Shown: piece by piece, positions 24,903 through 33,455 of the stretch
Numbering within the stretch: position 1 is the first letter of the stretch
Layout of the letters: every line of letters begins with the position of its first letter
Source of the DNA: Candidatus Bathyarchaeota archaeon
GTDB lineage: Archaea > Thermoproteota > Bathyarchaeia > TCS64
Length of the DNA: 50,426 bases
Direction: 5' to 3'
Assembly: GCA_002726865.1 (NCBI GenBank)
Contig: PBSW01000030.1
Span: 3,933 to 54,358, forward strand
Notes under the pieces: model-generated
Databases searched by the model: none
Told to the model about the DNA's origin: nothing
What the model saw: only the letters and a program-made list of their open reading frames with translations
Translations under genes and position numbers: made by a program

Positions 24903-25529
24903 ATGGATTTCCTGCGTTTCTATCATCCCATGAGTAAAACAACCTTGGGAGGACTTGTCCTCGAACTAGCCACCAGGCGTAAGTCAGTGAGAAAGTTCTC
25001 TATTAAACAGGTACTTATGGATGACATCCTTTACGCACTTAAAGTAGCGCGCCAGGCCCCCTCTGGAGCAAACGGGCAACCCTGGAGGTTCATTATAATA
25101 ACTGAGCCAGACCTTAAGAAGCGGATCAGAGATGCCTCTGAAAAGTCTGAGCAGATTCTCTACACTAAAATAAAGGGAGACTTCAGGGAGTGGCTTCTAA
25201 ACCACGGATTCAGCCACGAAAAACCCTTTCTTGAAGAGGCGCCTATTCTTATCGCTGTTCTCATGAATGTTTCAACTCAATATGCTAGAGAGTCTATCTG
25301 GATTGCCATGGGGCACTTAATCCTCGCCTTGGAGGAACGTGGGCTAAGCACTATTACGTACACCCCGTCGAACCCTAAGCTTCCCCTTGCTGAACTCAAA
25401 GCCCCCCAAGGCTTTAAGTTGGAAGCCATCCTCCCTGTGGGATACTCAGAAGATAAAACGTTAAAGAAGACCAAAAAAGGTCTCGATGAGATAGCATTCA
25501 TGAATAAATGGGGTGTAAAGCTTGCTTAA
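24903..25529 (+). CDS. Nitroreductase-family flavoprotein
   Basis: FMN-dependent NAD(P)H oxidoreductase family. The N-terminal FMN-binding stretch RRKSVRKF and the APSGANGQPWRFIIIT segment are characteristic. The C-terminal part YSEDKTLKKTKKGLDEI aligns with the usual GY...P..R..L.E.. ending. The substrate is unknown. It is 208 aa. A TATA-like CCTTTTATG at about 24897-24905 predicts transcription near 24925, so an ATG at 24930 (MSKTTLGG) could be the real start of a nearly leaderless message. Confidence 0.85.
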   Translation: MDFLRFYHPMSKTTLGGLVLELATRRKSVRKFSIKQVLMDDILYALKVARQAPSGANGQPWRFIIITEPDLKKRIRDASEKSEQILYTKIKGDFREWLLNHGFSHEKPFLEEAPILIAVLMNVSTQYARESIWIAMGHLILALEERGLSTITYTPSNPKLPLAELKAPQGFKLEAILPVGYSEDKTLKKTKKGLDEIAFMNKWGVKLA

Positions 25530-25811
25530 TTCTATTAACGAGCGTAAAGATGAGTACAAACGCGCGCAGTAGGAATTATGACAATTGAGATCAGGAAACT
25601 AGAGCTAAGTTGCATTGAGAAATGATTCTTAATCCCTCTTAGATTTACTCTATTTCCCCTAGAGTACTGTGAGACAAAAGACTCGGATACCTTGGAAGAC
25701 AACAAGAAGTATAGCACCGACCAGTGACCATCCAAAAGTCAGCCTTTACTAATAATTGTGAAGGTGCTTTTACTGACAGGAAAACGGGTTTATTGCGATA
25801 AGAAATCTATC

Positions 25812-26867
25812 TCATACTTTTTTCAGCTTGTCAATTGACAAGTTAGTACTGGGGTCATGACCATAAAGAACCCCTAGATATGTTGAGATATAATCGCCGA
25901 GATAAACGAGGGAGAGAATCTTGGAGAGCCTGCCAGAGCCTCTCGCTTCCAGATCGATTATCTCCTTGACCTTGGGTGTGAAACACTCTTTGAACTTTTC
26001 AATCTTTATATTTATCCCATCGTTATCCTCATTATCCCTAAGGAGCAATATGGCCAGATTCTCTAGGACCTTAGAATGACCCTCGCTTCCAAGAACCGCG
26101 TTGTGGAAGGCCTCAGGGAAACTTCCCGATCCTGAGGGGACTTTACTGTTCTCATTTAACTGTGATCTTAGCCTGTAAGCAACACCCTCGAGAAGCGAGG
26201 AACCGTACACAATAGGCATTTTATCACGAAGCCTTAGAGCAATTTTTTTCGCAATATTCTCATCTATTGGAACGTCTATCGAGGTCTCATCCCTAAGGGA
26301 TTCTATGGTCTTCAACGCCTCCGAGGTCTCAACCCACAAGCGCTTAATGAAGCCCAGCTTGTGCATCGTAGTAGCCAAGCTGAAGAACTGGTGGGGGATC
26401 GCGCTCCTCGGTCTATACCCTTTTGGAAGGGGGATCATAGGGAGACCATTCTCCATAGCAATATTACCCATGGTGCCTCCGGATGTAACAGTTATAGTAG
26501 ACGCGCCTACTCTTAACGCTTCAGAGAGCATGCTCAGAGTCTCTTCCGTGTTGCCTGAGTAGCTAACAGTAAATACCAGGGTTTCATCGTTAACAAATGA
26601 GGGGAGATGATAACCCCGGGAGAGAACCAACGGAACATCACACTCCTTCCAGAGCCAGTCTATAATGAGTTTCCCCCCAAGAGATGAGCCACCCATTCCA
26701 GCGAACACCACCTCACTGAATCTCTTGCTGGATATGCTTCCTAGCGGGACTTTTTGAGCCCGAATAATTGCCGCGTGACAATCCTCTGGAAACCTCTCCA
26801 GAACCTTCAGCATTCCCGACTCGTCAAAAGCATTGATGTGGTTAATATCGTTGAGGGTGGTATCCAT
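25812..26867 (-). CDS. Bifunctional phosphoglucose/phosphomannose isomerase (PGI/PMI)
   Basis: Two-SIS-domain isomerase interconverting fructose 6-phosphate with glucose 6-phosphate and mannose 6-phosphate. The first SIS domain has FAGMGGSSLGGKLI and TVSYSGNTEETLS. The family marker YRPRSAIPHQFFSL, HNAVLGSEGHSKV in the second domain and the C-terminal lysine-rich end are present. The length of 351 aa is normal. A TATA element on this strand (GATTTTTATCC, 26891-26901) lies about 26 bases ahead of the ATG, so the message is probably almost leaderless. Confidence 0.92.
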   Translation of the reverse strand: MDTTLNDINHINAFDESGMLKVLERFPEDCHAAIIRAQKVPLGSISSKRFSEVVFAGMGGSSLGGKLIIDWLWKECDVPLVLSRGYHLPSFVNDETLVFTVSYSGNTEETLSMLSEALRVGASTITVTSGGTMGNIAMENGLPMIPLPKGYRPRSAIPHQFFSLATTMHKLGFIKRLWVETSEALKTIESLRDETSIDVPIDENIAKKIALRLRDKMPIVYGSSLLEGVAYRLRSQLNENSKVPSGSGSFPEAFHNAVLGSEGHSKVLENLAILLLRDNEDNDGINIKIEKFKECFTPKVKEIIDLEARGSGRLSKILSLVYLGDYISTYLGVLYGHDPSTNLSIDKLKKV

Positions 26868-26890
26868 TAGCTAGAGCTATATCTAGTTTG

Positions 26891-26901
26891 GGATAAAAAT
26901 C
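26891..26901 (-). promoter_or_regulatory. Probable promoter of the PGI/PMI gene
   Basis: The minus-strand TATA element GATTTTTATCC predicts a transcription start within a few bases of the ATG at 26867, suggesting leaderless translation. Confidence 0.4.
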
Positions 26902-26960
26902 TTCATAACAAGTAGGAACAAAAATTGTACAGATAACCTCTACTTAAGATAAGTCTAGAT

Positions 26961-27143
26961 TTAGTCTTCCACTACTATCGAACCGTGCGGGCATAAGGCT
27001 TCGCAGGCTCTGCAGATGATACACTGATTTGGTTCAATGACGGCGATTACATCCATCTGTTCGGCAAAAACCCCCATAGGACATCCCTTGAGACAGTTTT
27101 GACAAACTGTGCATGTGTCGGGATCTAAAGTCACGTATGGCAT
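26961..27143 (-). CDS. Small 2[4Fe-4S] ferredoxin
   Basis: A 60-aa electron carrier with two complete cluster motifs: CTVCQNCLKGCP and CIICRACEALCP. The protein is a bare bacterial-type ferredoxin without extra domains. In anaerobic archaea such proteins serve ferredoxin-dependent oxidoreductases. GGAGATAAAAGG precedes the ATG as ribosome-binding sequence. It stands alone between PGI/PMI and the surface-protein gene. Confidence 0.92.
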   Translation of the reverse strand: MPYVTLDPDTCTVCQNCLKGCPMGVFAEQMDVIAVIEPNQCIICRACEALCPHGSIVVED

Positions 27144-27218
27144 CCTTTTATCTCCTTAATGGAGTCCTGACTACTAGAAATCTACAATATTAAAAGATTA
27201 AGGTGTGGTCTTTTTTTA

Positions 27219-28871
27219 TTAGTCTCCTAGGGATTCTAGTGCTTTCTCCATCTTTTTGATCGCTAGCGCTCTCCTGTGGATTCTGTCTCTTTTGCGTCTT
27301 TCATAGTCTCCTTTAGAGACTCGACGGGTTCTCCGCCTTACCTCTAGACTTTTGAGGTCTGTAGTGATCCTGGTGAGCTCTGCTTCTACGTTCTTCATCT
27401 CTCTTAAAGCCTCGGAGAGTTCTGGCACATCAGTGAGTGTAACTGCCAATTGTTTGAGGTATTTTGAGAGTTTGCTTATGCCTAGATTATACTCCGCCGC
27501 AAGTCTCTCATATTCATTTTTTTCCCTCTTTTCTTCTTCAAGAGATCCAAGCGCTTTTAGAAGGTTTATTCTTTCACGCTGCTTCTTGACAAACTCTTTG
27601 AGGTTAGGACTGTTGACTTTGGTATCCCTTTTATTTTGAGCTGGCTTTTCCCGTCGTTTCTTGAAGACTATGACTGCAACGACTAATCCTAGACCCGCGA
27701 TGATGGCGATGAGCCTGAGGGATGGGGTGAGAGAGCCTGGAGGGATCTCAGTCCCGATAGTTGGTCTCTCCGATAAGAGTGTATCCGTATATGTGAGGCC
27801 AACGATATCGCGCTTATTGACACTGACCGTTACATTGAGTTCCCTTATGAAATGAGGTAAATTTATGTTAGGATAAGCTATATGAGATGCACCTCCTGCT
27901 GCGGAGACGTAATTATTGGTGTCCGTGGTGTAGGATATAGTGAAGACCCATCTATCTCCTGGTTTAACTGGGGATCTGTTAATGACTGTTACCTCTTTAG
28001 ACCAGTTTGAGTCCATAATACGGGTCAAAATTGGACCAACCCCATCTCGTGCTTTAATGTTTGATGCGTCAAGAGGAAGCTCTAGGGGGAACTTTGCGAT
28101 AACGGGTCCTTTGTTAGTTATGGCATAAGTATCCTCAATTAATAGACTGCTTGACTTGATAGTGATGCTCCGGGATACGTTCTCGACTACCATAATCAGG
28201 TCGTCCTCAGGTGAATGGGTGAAGAAAATGCTAGCGAATACCTTAGAATGCGCTGGAATATTCTCGCCCTCGTAATTTATATTCCAACGGTCATCAATCT
28301 CGTTTTGAGTCATATTTATAGGAGAAGCAACGCGTTCAAAAATAGCGCCAGGGGGAAGCTCAACGTCCATCTGATATTGAGAGATATTATAATCAATAAT
28401 AGGAAAAAAAGGTAAAACTATCGCATAAGACGAACCTGTACCGCCTACACTATCCAGAGCGAGATATGACGTCTTAACTCGCATAGATGTTCCAGTTCTT
28501 AAAGTCATAGGAACCGCCAATTCAAATATAGAGCCCCGTTCATTTTGAATTACTTGAGGCAATGCTTGTATTTGGTTCCAGCTACCTGACCTCCATACCT
28601 CGAAGGTTGATCTCTCAGGGGTAAACGTATCTGAGGCCCCGACCCAGAAATCTGAGATCAAGACCTCTGATCCTTCAGGGGCGGATAGTGTATATAGGTC
28701 CTCAAGGATTAAAACTCCTCCATTGAGAACCTTTACACTTCGTTCTACATCAACAACTGGGACCACTGTTTGACCATAGGCTCTATAGGCCTCAGAAGAC
28801 AGTATTGAGGCACTAAGCATAGCCAAAAGAATTATCGTTATTGCCTTGGGTCTCTTCACGGAATACACCAT
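27219..28871 (-). CDS. Secreted/anchored membrane protein with duplicated outer domain and cytoplasmic coiled coil
   Basis: Family not recognised with confidence. Residues 10-33 form a signal peptide. The outer part holds two similar modules: both open with V-x-R-S and continue to an L-[IL]-[LI]-E-D-x-Y strand (about residues 42-60 and 232-249), and several N-glycosylation sequons follow. A single membrane helix lies at 385-403. Then come a basic stop-transfer KKRREK and a 125-residue, charged, probably coiled-coil cytoplasmic domain. The layout and the repeated beta modules recall ribophorin I/OST1-type proteins, but this is only a hint. The promoter TATA on this strand (28897-28906) predicts near-leaderless transcription. 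Confidence 0.8.
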   Translation of the reverse strand: MVYSVKRPKAITIILLAMLSASILSSEAYRAYGQTVVPVVDVERSVKVLNGGVLILEDLYTLSAPEGSEVLISDFWVGASDTFTPERSTFEVWRSGSWNQIQALPQVIQNERGSIFELAVPMTLRTGTSMRVKTSYLALDSVGGTGSSYAIVLPFFPIIDYNISQYQMDVELPPGAIFERVASPINMTQNEIDDRWNINYEGENIPAHSKVFASIFFTHSPEDDLIMVVENVSRSITIKSSSLLIEDTYAITNKGPVIAKFPLELPLDASNIKARDGVGPILTRIMDSNWSKEVTVINRSPVKPGDRWVFTISYTTDTNNYVSAAGGASHIAYPNINLPHFIRELNVTVSVNKRDIVGLTYTDTLLSERPTIGTEIPPGSLTPSLRLIAIIAGLGLVVAVIVFKKRREKPAQNKRDTKVNSPNLKEFVKKQRERINLLKALGSLEEEKREKNEYERLAAEYNLGISKLSKYLKQLAVTLTDVPELSEALREMKNVEAELTRITTDLKSLEVRRRTRRVSKGDYERRKRDRIHRRALAIKKMEKALESLGD

Positions 28872-28892
28872 TCCAGATTAATGAAACATATC

Positions 28893-28955
28893 CAAGATTT
28901 AAAAAGTGAGGCAAGCCTCTCTCAGAACAATCTTTCTGAGCTAACATTATTAAAG
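28893..28955. promoter_or_regulatory. Divergent promoter region with two inverted repeats
   Basis: A minus-strand TATA (28897-28906) serves the surface-protein gene and a plus-strand TATA-like ATTATTAAAG (28946-28955) serves gcvPA. Between them lie two adjacent inverted repeats: GAGGC-AA-GCCTC (28908-28919) and CTCAGAA-6-TTCTGAG (28921-28940). They look like operator sites for a dimeric regulator that could act on both genes. Confidence 0.45.
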
Positions 28956-28996
28956 GGGATAAGGAGTGATGAACCGTAACCAGAGGAGAATTGCTA

Positions 28997-30379
28997 ATGA
29001 ATAAGCCTCATCCATATTTGCCCAATAGCGTCTCTTATATCAAGGAGAAAATGATGGAGGAGATCGGGATAAAGTCCATCGACGACCTATACTTCGACAT
29101 CCCCAATGACCTACGATTCGAAAGAGACCTCAAGTTACCTGGGCCACTTACCGAGGCTGAGGTGAAAACGCACGTCTCGAGACTCCTTGAGAGGAACTGG
29201 AGTCTTGCAGCCCCCCCATTCTTAGGGGGAGGCGTCTGGCCCCACTACGTCCCAGCTGTCGTCGATGAGATCGTCCACAGAGCCGAGTTTCTCACCAGCT
29301 ACACTCCTTACCAGCCCGAGATCAGCCAGGGTATACTCCAGGCTATCTTTGAGTATCAGAGTCTTGTCTGCGAACTCGTAGGCATGGATGTCGCTAACGC
29401 ATCAATGTACGATTGGGCCACAGCCCTTGGCGAAGCCTCCCGCATGACTTGTCGACTAACACGCAGGAGCAGGGTAATTGTACCCAATATAATCAGCCCC
29501 AGAAGACTCTCCGTCCTCAAGTCATATACTGCCCCAGCGGACATTGAGATAACCCAAGTGGACTATGATAAGACAAGTGGACAGCTTGATTTAGAGGATC
29601 TCAAAGAGAAAATCGGCAGTGACGCCGCGTCCGTTTACATAGAGAATCCATCATATCTTGGTTTTGTTGAGGAAGGGGTTGAGGCGATTGCCGAGATTAC
29701 CCATGATTCCAAGGCCCTTTTCGTGGTTGGCGTGGACCCCATATCCCTAGGCTTGATAAAGCCTCCAGGTGATTACGGGGCAGATATAGTCATTGGCGAG
29801 GGCCAGCCCCTCGGCAATCATATGAACTTCGGAGGTCCCCTCCTCGGCATAATTGCCTGTAAAAGTGGTACCAAAATCATCAGGCAAATGCCAGGGAGAC
29901 TGATCGGCGTGACTCAGACTCTTGAAAACGAGAGGAGGGCTTTCACCATGACCCTTCAAACGAGGGAACAGCACATTAGAAGGGAGAAGGCGACGAGTAA
30001 TATCTGCTCCAATCAGGCTCTCAATGCCTTGGCGAGTGCAGTATACCTGTCCCTCATGGGGCCCCAAGGAATTAAGGACCTTGCAGAGCTTGTTGCCGGG
30101 AGGGCTCATTACGCTATGAAGCGACTGGGCGCGCTGCCCGGAGTTAATTCTCCGGTGTTCAATGGCTTCCATTTCAAGGACTTTACTGTCCAATTCAGGG
30201 ATAAGACAGTCGAAGAGATCAACCAGGGTCTTCTTGATAACCGACTCCAAGGTGGTAAGTCAATTGTGGGGGAGTTTCCCAGCTTAGGGGAAACTGCGCT
30301 TTTTTGTGTCACGGAAAGCCATACCAAGGAAGATATTGATTTATTGGCAAACACCCTCGAGGAGATCCTGGAGGGATAA
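28997..30379 (+). CDS. gcvPA: Glycine dehydrogenase (decarboxylating) subunit 1
   Basis: N-terminal half of the split P protein of the glycine cleavage system, which decarboxylates glycine and loads the aminomethyl group on the H protein. It shows HPYLPNS at the start, the YTPYQPEISQG segment, the GEGQPLGNHMNFGGP motif and MPGRLIGVT. The ATG at 28997 is preferred over a TTG at 28991 because GAGGAG sits eight bases before it. It is 460 aa and paired directly with gcvPB. No T, H or L protein gene is in the window. Confidence 0.95.
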   Translation: MNKPHPYLPNSVSYIKEKMMEEIGIKSIDDLYFDIPNDLRFERDLKLPGPLTEAEVKTHVSRLLERNWSLAAPPFLGGGVWPHYVPAVVDEIVHRAEFLTSYTPYQPEISQGILQAIFEYQSLVCELVGMDVANASMYDWATALGEASRMTCRLTRRSRVIVPNIISPRRLSVLKSYTAPADIEITQVDYDKTSGQLDLEDLKEKIGSDAASVYIENPSYLGFVEEGVEAIAEITHDSKALFVVGVDPISLGLIKPPGDYGADIVIGEGQPLGNHMNFGGPLLGIIACKSGTKIIRQMPGRLIGVTQTLENERRAFTMTLQTREQHIRREKATSNICSNQALNALASAVYLSLMGPQGIKDLAELVAGRAHYAMKRLGALPGVNSPVFNGFHFKDFTVQFRDKTVEEINQGLLDNRLQGGKSIVGEFPSLGETALFCVTESHTKEDIDLLANTLEEILEG

Positions 30380-30381
30380 TC

Positions 30382-31911
30382 ATGAGGAGATTCAACCAAG
30401 CTAATTGGGATGAACCGATCATCTTTGAGCTGACCCGAGAGAAGAGGATGGGATTTAGCGTCCCTGCTTTAGAGCCAGAAATTCAAGACATCTTAGGAGA
30501 GGTCACTAGTCTCGTCCCAAAAGGGATGCTGAGAGATAAGCCCCCTGGGCTTCCCGAAGTCTCTGAACTAGAGGTTCTACGCCACTTTATCCACCTATCC
30601 CAGATGAACTATGGCGTAAACTCAGGCAGATTTTATCCTCTCGGCAGCTGCACAATGAAGTACAACCCAGTAATCAACGAAGTCTTAGCAGGCCACCCAA
30701 AGGTGACAGGAATTCACCCTGATCAAGACGAGGCGTCGATACAGGGACTCCTCGCAATTTTGCACGGGCTGAAGCAGGGATATCTTGAGATAACGGGGAT
30801 GGATGATGCAAGTCTCCAACCCGCAGCTGGATCTCACGGGGAGTACCTTGGAGTCCTTTTGATTAGAGCATACCACGCCGACAGGAGCGACTTAAAGGGA
30901 CGGACTGAGATTATCATCCCCGACTCGGCCCATGGCACCAATCCAGCGACAGCTATAATGGCTGGATTTAAGACTATTGAGATTCCATCTAATGCTGACG
31001 GGGGTGTTGATCTGGAAGCTCTCTCTAGCGTCGTTGGCCCCCAGACCGCAGGGCTCATGCTCACTAATCCAAACACCTTAGGTCTCTTTGACAATAACAT
31101 CCTCGAGATAGCGGGGATTGTCCACGACTCGGGGGGACTCATGTACTACGATGGTGCGAATCTTAATGCCATCATGGGAAAGTGTCGCCCAGGGGACATG
31201 GGATTCGACGTAGTCCACATCAATCTCCACAAGACCTTTAGCACGCCCCACGGCGGAGGGGGTCCTGGATCCGGTCCTGTTGGTGTGAAGTCTTTTCTTA
31301 AGGACTATCTACCAGTGCCTGACATCATTGAGAGCAAAGGGATTTATACCTTGGATTGGGATCGTCTCAAAACCATAGGAAAGATCCATGGTTACCATGG
31401 GAACGTGGGTCCAATGCTTAGAGCGTATACTTACATGGTCACAATGGGTGGGGAGGGGCTCAAAGAGGCTTCGGAGCTATCGGTGCTTAACTCTAACTAT
31501 ATTGCCGCTAAGCTAAAGAATGTCAGAGGTTATTCCTTGCCTTTCGCGGATGGGAAGCCTCGGATGCATGAGGCCGTGCTGAGTGCTGAGAAGATGAACG
31601 AGGATACCGGAGTACGGGCACTAAACGTCTCCAAGAAGCTTCTTGACTATGGACTACACGCCCCTACAACCTACTTCCCCCTTATCGTTCCTGAGGCCCT
31701 CATGATTGAGCCCACGGAGACTGAGCCTTTGGAGGTCCTCGACGAGTTTATCGAGGCTATGAAGGAGATCTCTGATTTGGCATACTCTGATCCGGATAAC
31801 GTTATCGGGGCCCCAAGATCGACTGTTGTAGGGAAGCTCGACGAACCGCGGGCGGCTCACCCGAGGACCATCTGTCTGAGCTGGAAGAGCTACTGTCAAA
31901 TGTTCCCCTAG
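30382..31911 (+). CDS. gcvPB: Glycine dehydrogenase (decarboxylating) subunit 2
   Basis: C-terminal, PLP-carrying half of the split P protein. The cofactor-binding lysine is in HINLHKTFSTPHGGGGPGSGPVG. The segments FYPLGSCTMKYNP, IIPDSAHGTNPA and LTNPNTLGLFD are all conserved. It begins three bases after the gcvPA stop, so the two halves are made together in equal amounts. It is 509 aa and complete. Confidence 0.96.
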   Translation: MRRFNQANWDEPIIFELTREKRMGFSVPALEPEIQDILGEVTSLVPKGMLRDKPPGLPEVSELEVLRHFIHLSQMNYGVNSGRFYPLGSCTMKYNPVINEVLAGHPKVTGIHPDQDEASIQGLLAILHGLKQGYLEITGMDDASLQPAAGSHGEYLGVLLIRAYHADRSDLKGRTEIIIPDSAHGTNPATAIMAGFKTIEIPSNADGGVDLEALSSVVGPQTAGLMLTNPNTLGLFDNNILEIAGIVHDSGGLMYYDGANLNAIMGKCRPGDMGFDVVHINLHKTFSTPHGGGGPGSGPVGVKSFLKDYLPVPDIIESKGIYTLDWDRLKTIGKIHGYHGNVGPMLRAYTYMVTMGGEGLKEASELSVLNSNYIAAKLKNVRGYSLPFADGKPRMHEAVLSAEKMNEDTGVRALNVSKKLLDYGLHAPTTYFPLIVPEALMIEPTETEPLEVLDEFIEAMKEISDLAYSDPDNVIGAPRSTVVGKLDEPRAAHPRTICLSWKSYCQMFP

Positions 31912-31962
31912 GGGGTCATCTTTTTATTTCATTGATGTGATGGAGGGCTGAAGAGAATCCGA

Positions 31963-32478
31963 ATGATGAGCACAATCGGAAGCCTCGTATCAACTAACAT
32001 AGATTTCCTAAGGCAGCCCCCGTACGCCCCTATATTCATACTGGTGCTTACCCTTGTGGTCAACATGGTGATGAGCTACGCCAATAAGAGATCCATGGAC
32101 CTTCCAGCGTACCGTAAGATGATGGTCGAGTCCTCACGGGCCCGTAAGGAACTCATGGAGGCGATGAAGACCGGAAATCAGAGGAGAATATCTCAAGCTC
32201 AGAAAAAGCAAAATGATCTCATGAAAGAGCAGCAGAAAGCATCTAGCGGGAGGATGAAGTTAACCCTATACGTTATGATCCCCTTTATCCTCATCTGGCA
32301 GGTCCTCAACAGCTTCTTCGGAAAGACTATCGTCGCCTATATGCCCTTCAAAGTACCCTTCTTCCCAGAGAACCTCATTATAGGAAACTGGTATCTCCTT
32401 TGCTCAATCTCGGTGAATATCGTCCTATCTAGAATTATTGGTCTCACATTCGAGATTGATCCAGATGACCGCGAATAA
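31963..32478 (+). CDS. DUF106/EMC3-like membrane insertase
   Basis: Archaeal member of the Oxa1/YidC/EMC3 superfamily, thought to insert membrane proteins. The 171-aa protein has the three expected transmembrane segments: residues about 23-43 (APIFILVLTLVVNMVMSYAN), 100-118 and 142-160. A basic coiled-coil hairpin (KEQQKASSGRMK) lies between TM1 and TM2. In many archaea this gene follows secY; here it begins the block with cmk and rpl14e, 15 kb from secY. ATG at 31963 or 31966. Confidence 0.88.
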   Translation: MMSTIGSLVSTNIDFLRQPPYAPIFILVLTLVVNMVMSYANKRSMDLPAYRKMMVESSRARKELMEAMKTGNQRRISQAQKKQNDLMKEQQKASSGRMKLTLYVMIPFILIWQVLNSFFGKTIVAYMPFKVPFFPENLIIGNWYLLCSISVNIVLSRIIGLTFEIDPDDRE

Positions 32479-32490
32479 TAGTGCTTCAAG

Positions 32491-33054
32491 ATGAAGGGCG
32501 CCCCAAAAAAGGTCGAGGAACTCGTAATAACGGTCAGCGGGTACCATGGCTCAGGGCGATCAACCCAGGCGACAAGGCTCGCCGAGGCCTTTGGTCTGAG
32601 ATATGTCTCATCTGGCACCATCTTTAGGCAGATAGCCAAAGAAAGGGGCATAGGCCTCGAGGATATGTCCCGATTCACCGAAGAGGATCCTGAGATAGAC
32701 CGAATGATTGACCAGAGAGCCAAAGATGAATCCAAGAAGCTTGGAGTTGTGATAGATGCCACTCTCGCAGGATGGATGGCAGAGGACCCGGATATCCGAA
32801 TTTTTCTCTTGGTCTCCTTCAATGAGAGGATCAAAAGGATTGCGAACCGAGAGAATATCTCGTATGTGGAAGCCGAAAAAGAGACTGTGGCAAGGGAGAA
32901 AAGCGAAAAGAAGAGGTTCAGGGCATATTACAAGGTAAATCTTGAAGATCTCTCAATATATGATATTATCATCAATACAGAGCTTTTCGATATCGATGCA
33001 ATTGCGCGAATCCTTAAAAGTGTCGTTGAGGAATATTGCTTGAAGTGTTTCTGA
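32491..33054 (+). CDS. cmk: Cytidylate kinase, archaeal type
   Basis: Phosphorylates CMP/dCMP. The nucleotide-binding loop reads SGYHGSGRSTQATRLA. Arg replaces the usual P-loop Lys, and such substitutions occur in archaeal CMK homologues. YVSSGTIFRQIAKERG follows, and the lid-like region is REKSEKKRFRAYYKVNLEDLSIYDIIINT. It is 187 aa. It starts 12 bases after the DUF106 gene and overlaps rpl14e by one base. The L34e gene that often lies between these two in archaea is missing here. Confidence 0.9.
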   Translation: MKGAPKKVEELVITVSGYHGSGRSTQATRLAEAFGLRYVSSGTIFRQIAKERGIGLEDMSRFTEEDPEIDRMIDQRAKDESKKLGVVIDATLAGWMAEDPDIRIFLLVSFNERIKRIANRENISYVEAEKETVAREKSEKKRFRAYYKVNLEDLSIYDIIINTELFDIDAIARILKSVVEEYCLKCF

Positions 33055-33287
33055 TGTCGGCGATGGATATTGGTCGGATCTGCCTGAAACTAACGGGTCG
33101 TGAAGCGGGAAGCCGTTGCGTCATAGTTGACGTCATCGACAGGAACTATGTGATGATTACAGGACCCCTCGAGGCTACAGGGGTTAGACGCAGGCGGGTG
33201 AATATGAACCATCTGCAACCCCTAGATGAGGTCATAGAAATAACTAGGAACGCATCAGATAAGGAGATAGTAGCGCTACTGAGTTAG
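33054..33287 (+). CDS. rpl14e: Large subunit ribosomal protein L14e (eL14)
   Basis: Archaeal/eukaryotic-specific large-subunit protein of the KOW/SH3-barrel type. DIGRICLKLTGREAGSRCVIVDVIDRNYVMITGP and RRRRVNMNHLQPL are characteristic. The ATG at 33054 lies in TGATG with the cmk stop and gives 77 aa; the frame is open further upstream inside cmk. The tRNA pseudouridine synthase gene that often follows in archaea is absent. Confidence 0.93.
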   Translation: MSAMDIGRICLKLTGREAGSRCVIVDVIDRNYVMITGPLEATGVRRRRVNMNHLQPLDEVIEITRNASDKEIVALLS

Positions 33288-33455
33288 CGCGTATGAATAC
33301 AATATTAGCGGGTTAGAGAATCATTATCTTAAGAGGAACCGAGTGCAATTTTTCGCGCGTGCGTTGACTTTTCACGCTCAACTAGTTTCTTCAGGATTCC
33401 GTTGGTATTATTCTCAGGAACTTTGCAGTTATTACTAATATTTCTTGTTTGTGCG

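Noticed and set aside
28966..28972. GTGATGA ahead of gcvPA as the C box of a small RNA.
   Set aside because: No CTGA box follows at guide distance and the site lies in the gcvPA leader.
32491..33054. Arg in the cytidylate kinase P-loop (GSGRST) as a sign of lost activity.
   Set aside because: Archaeal CMK-type kinases often vary at this residue and the rest of the protein is well conserved, so it is less telling than the same change in the DRG-like GTPase.
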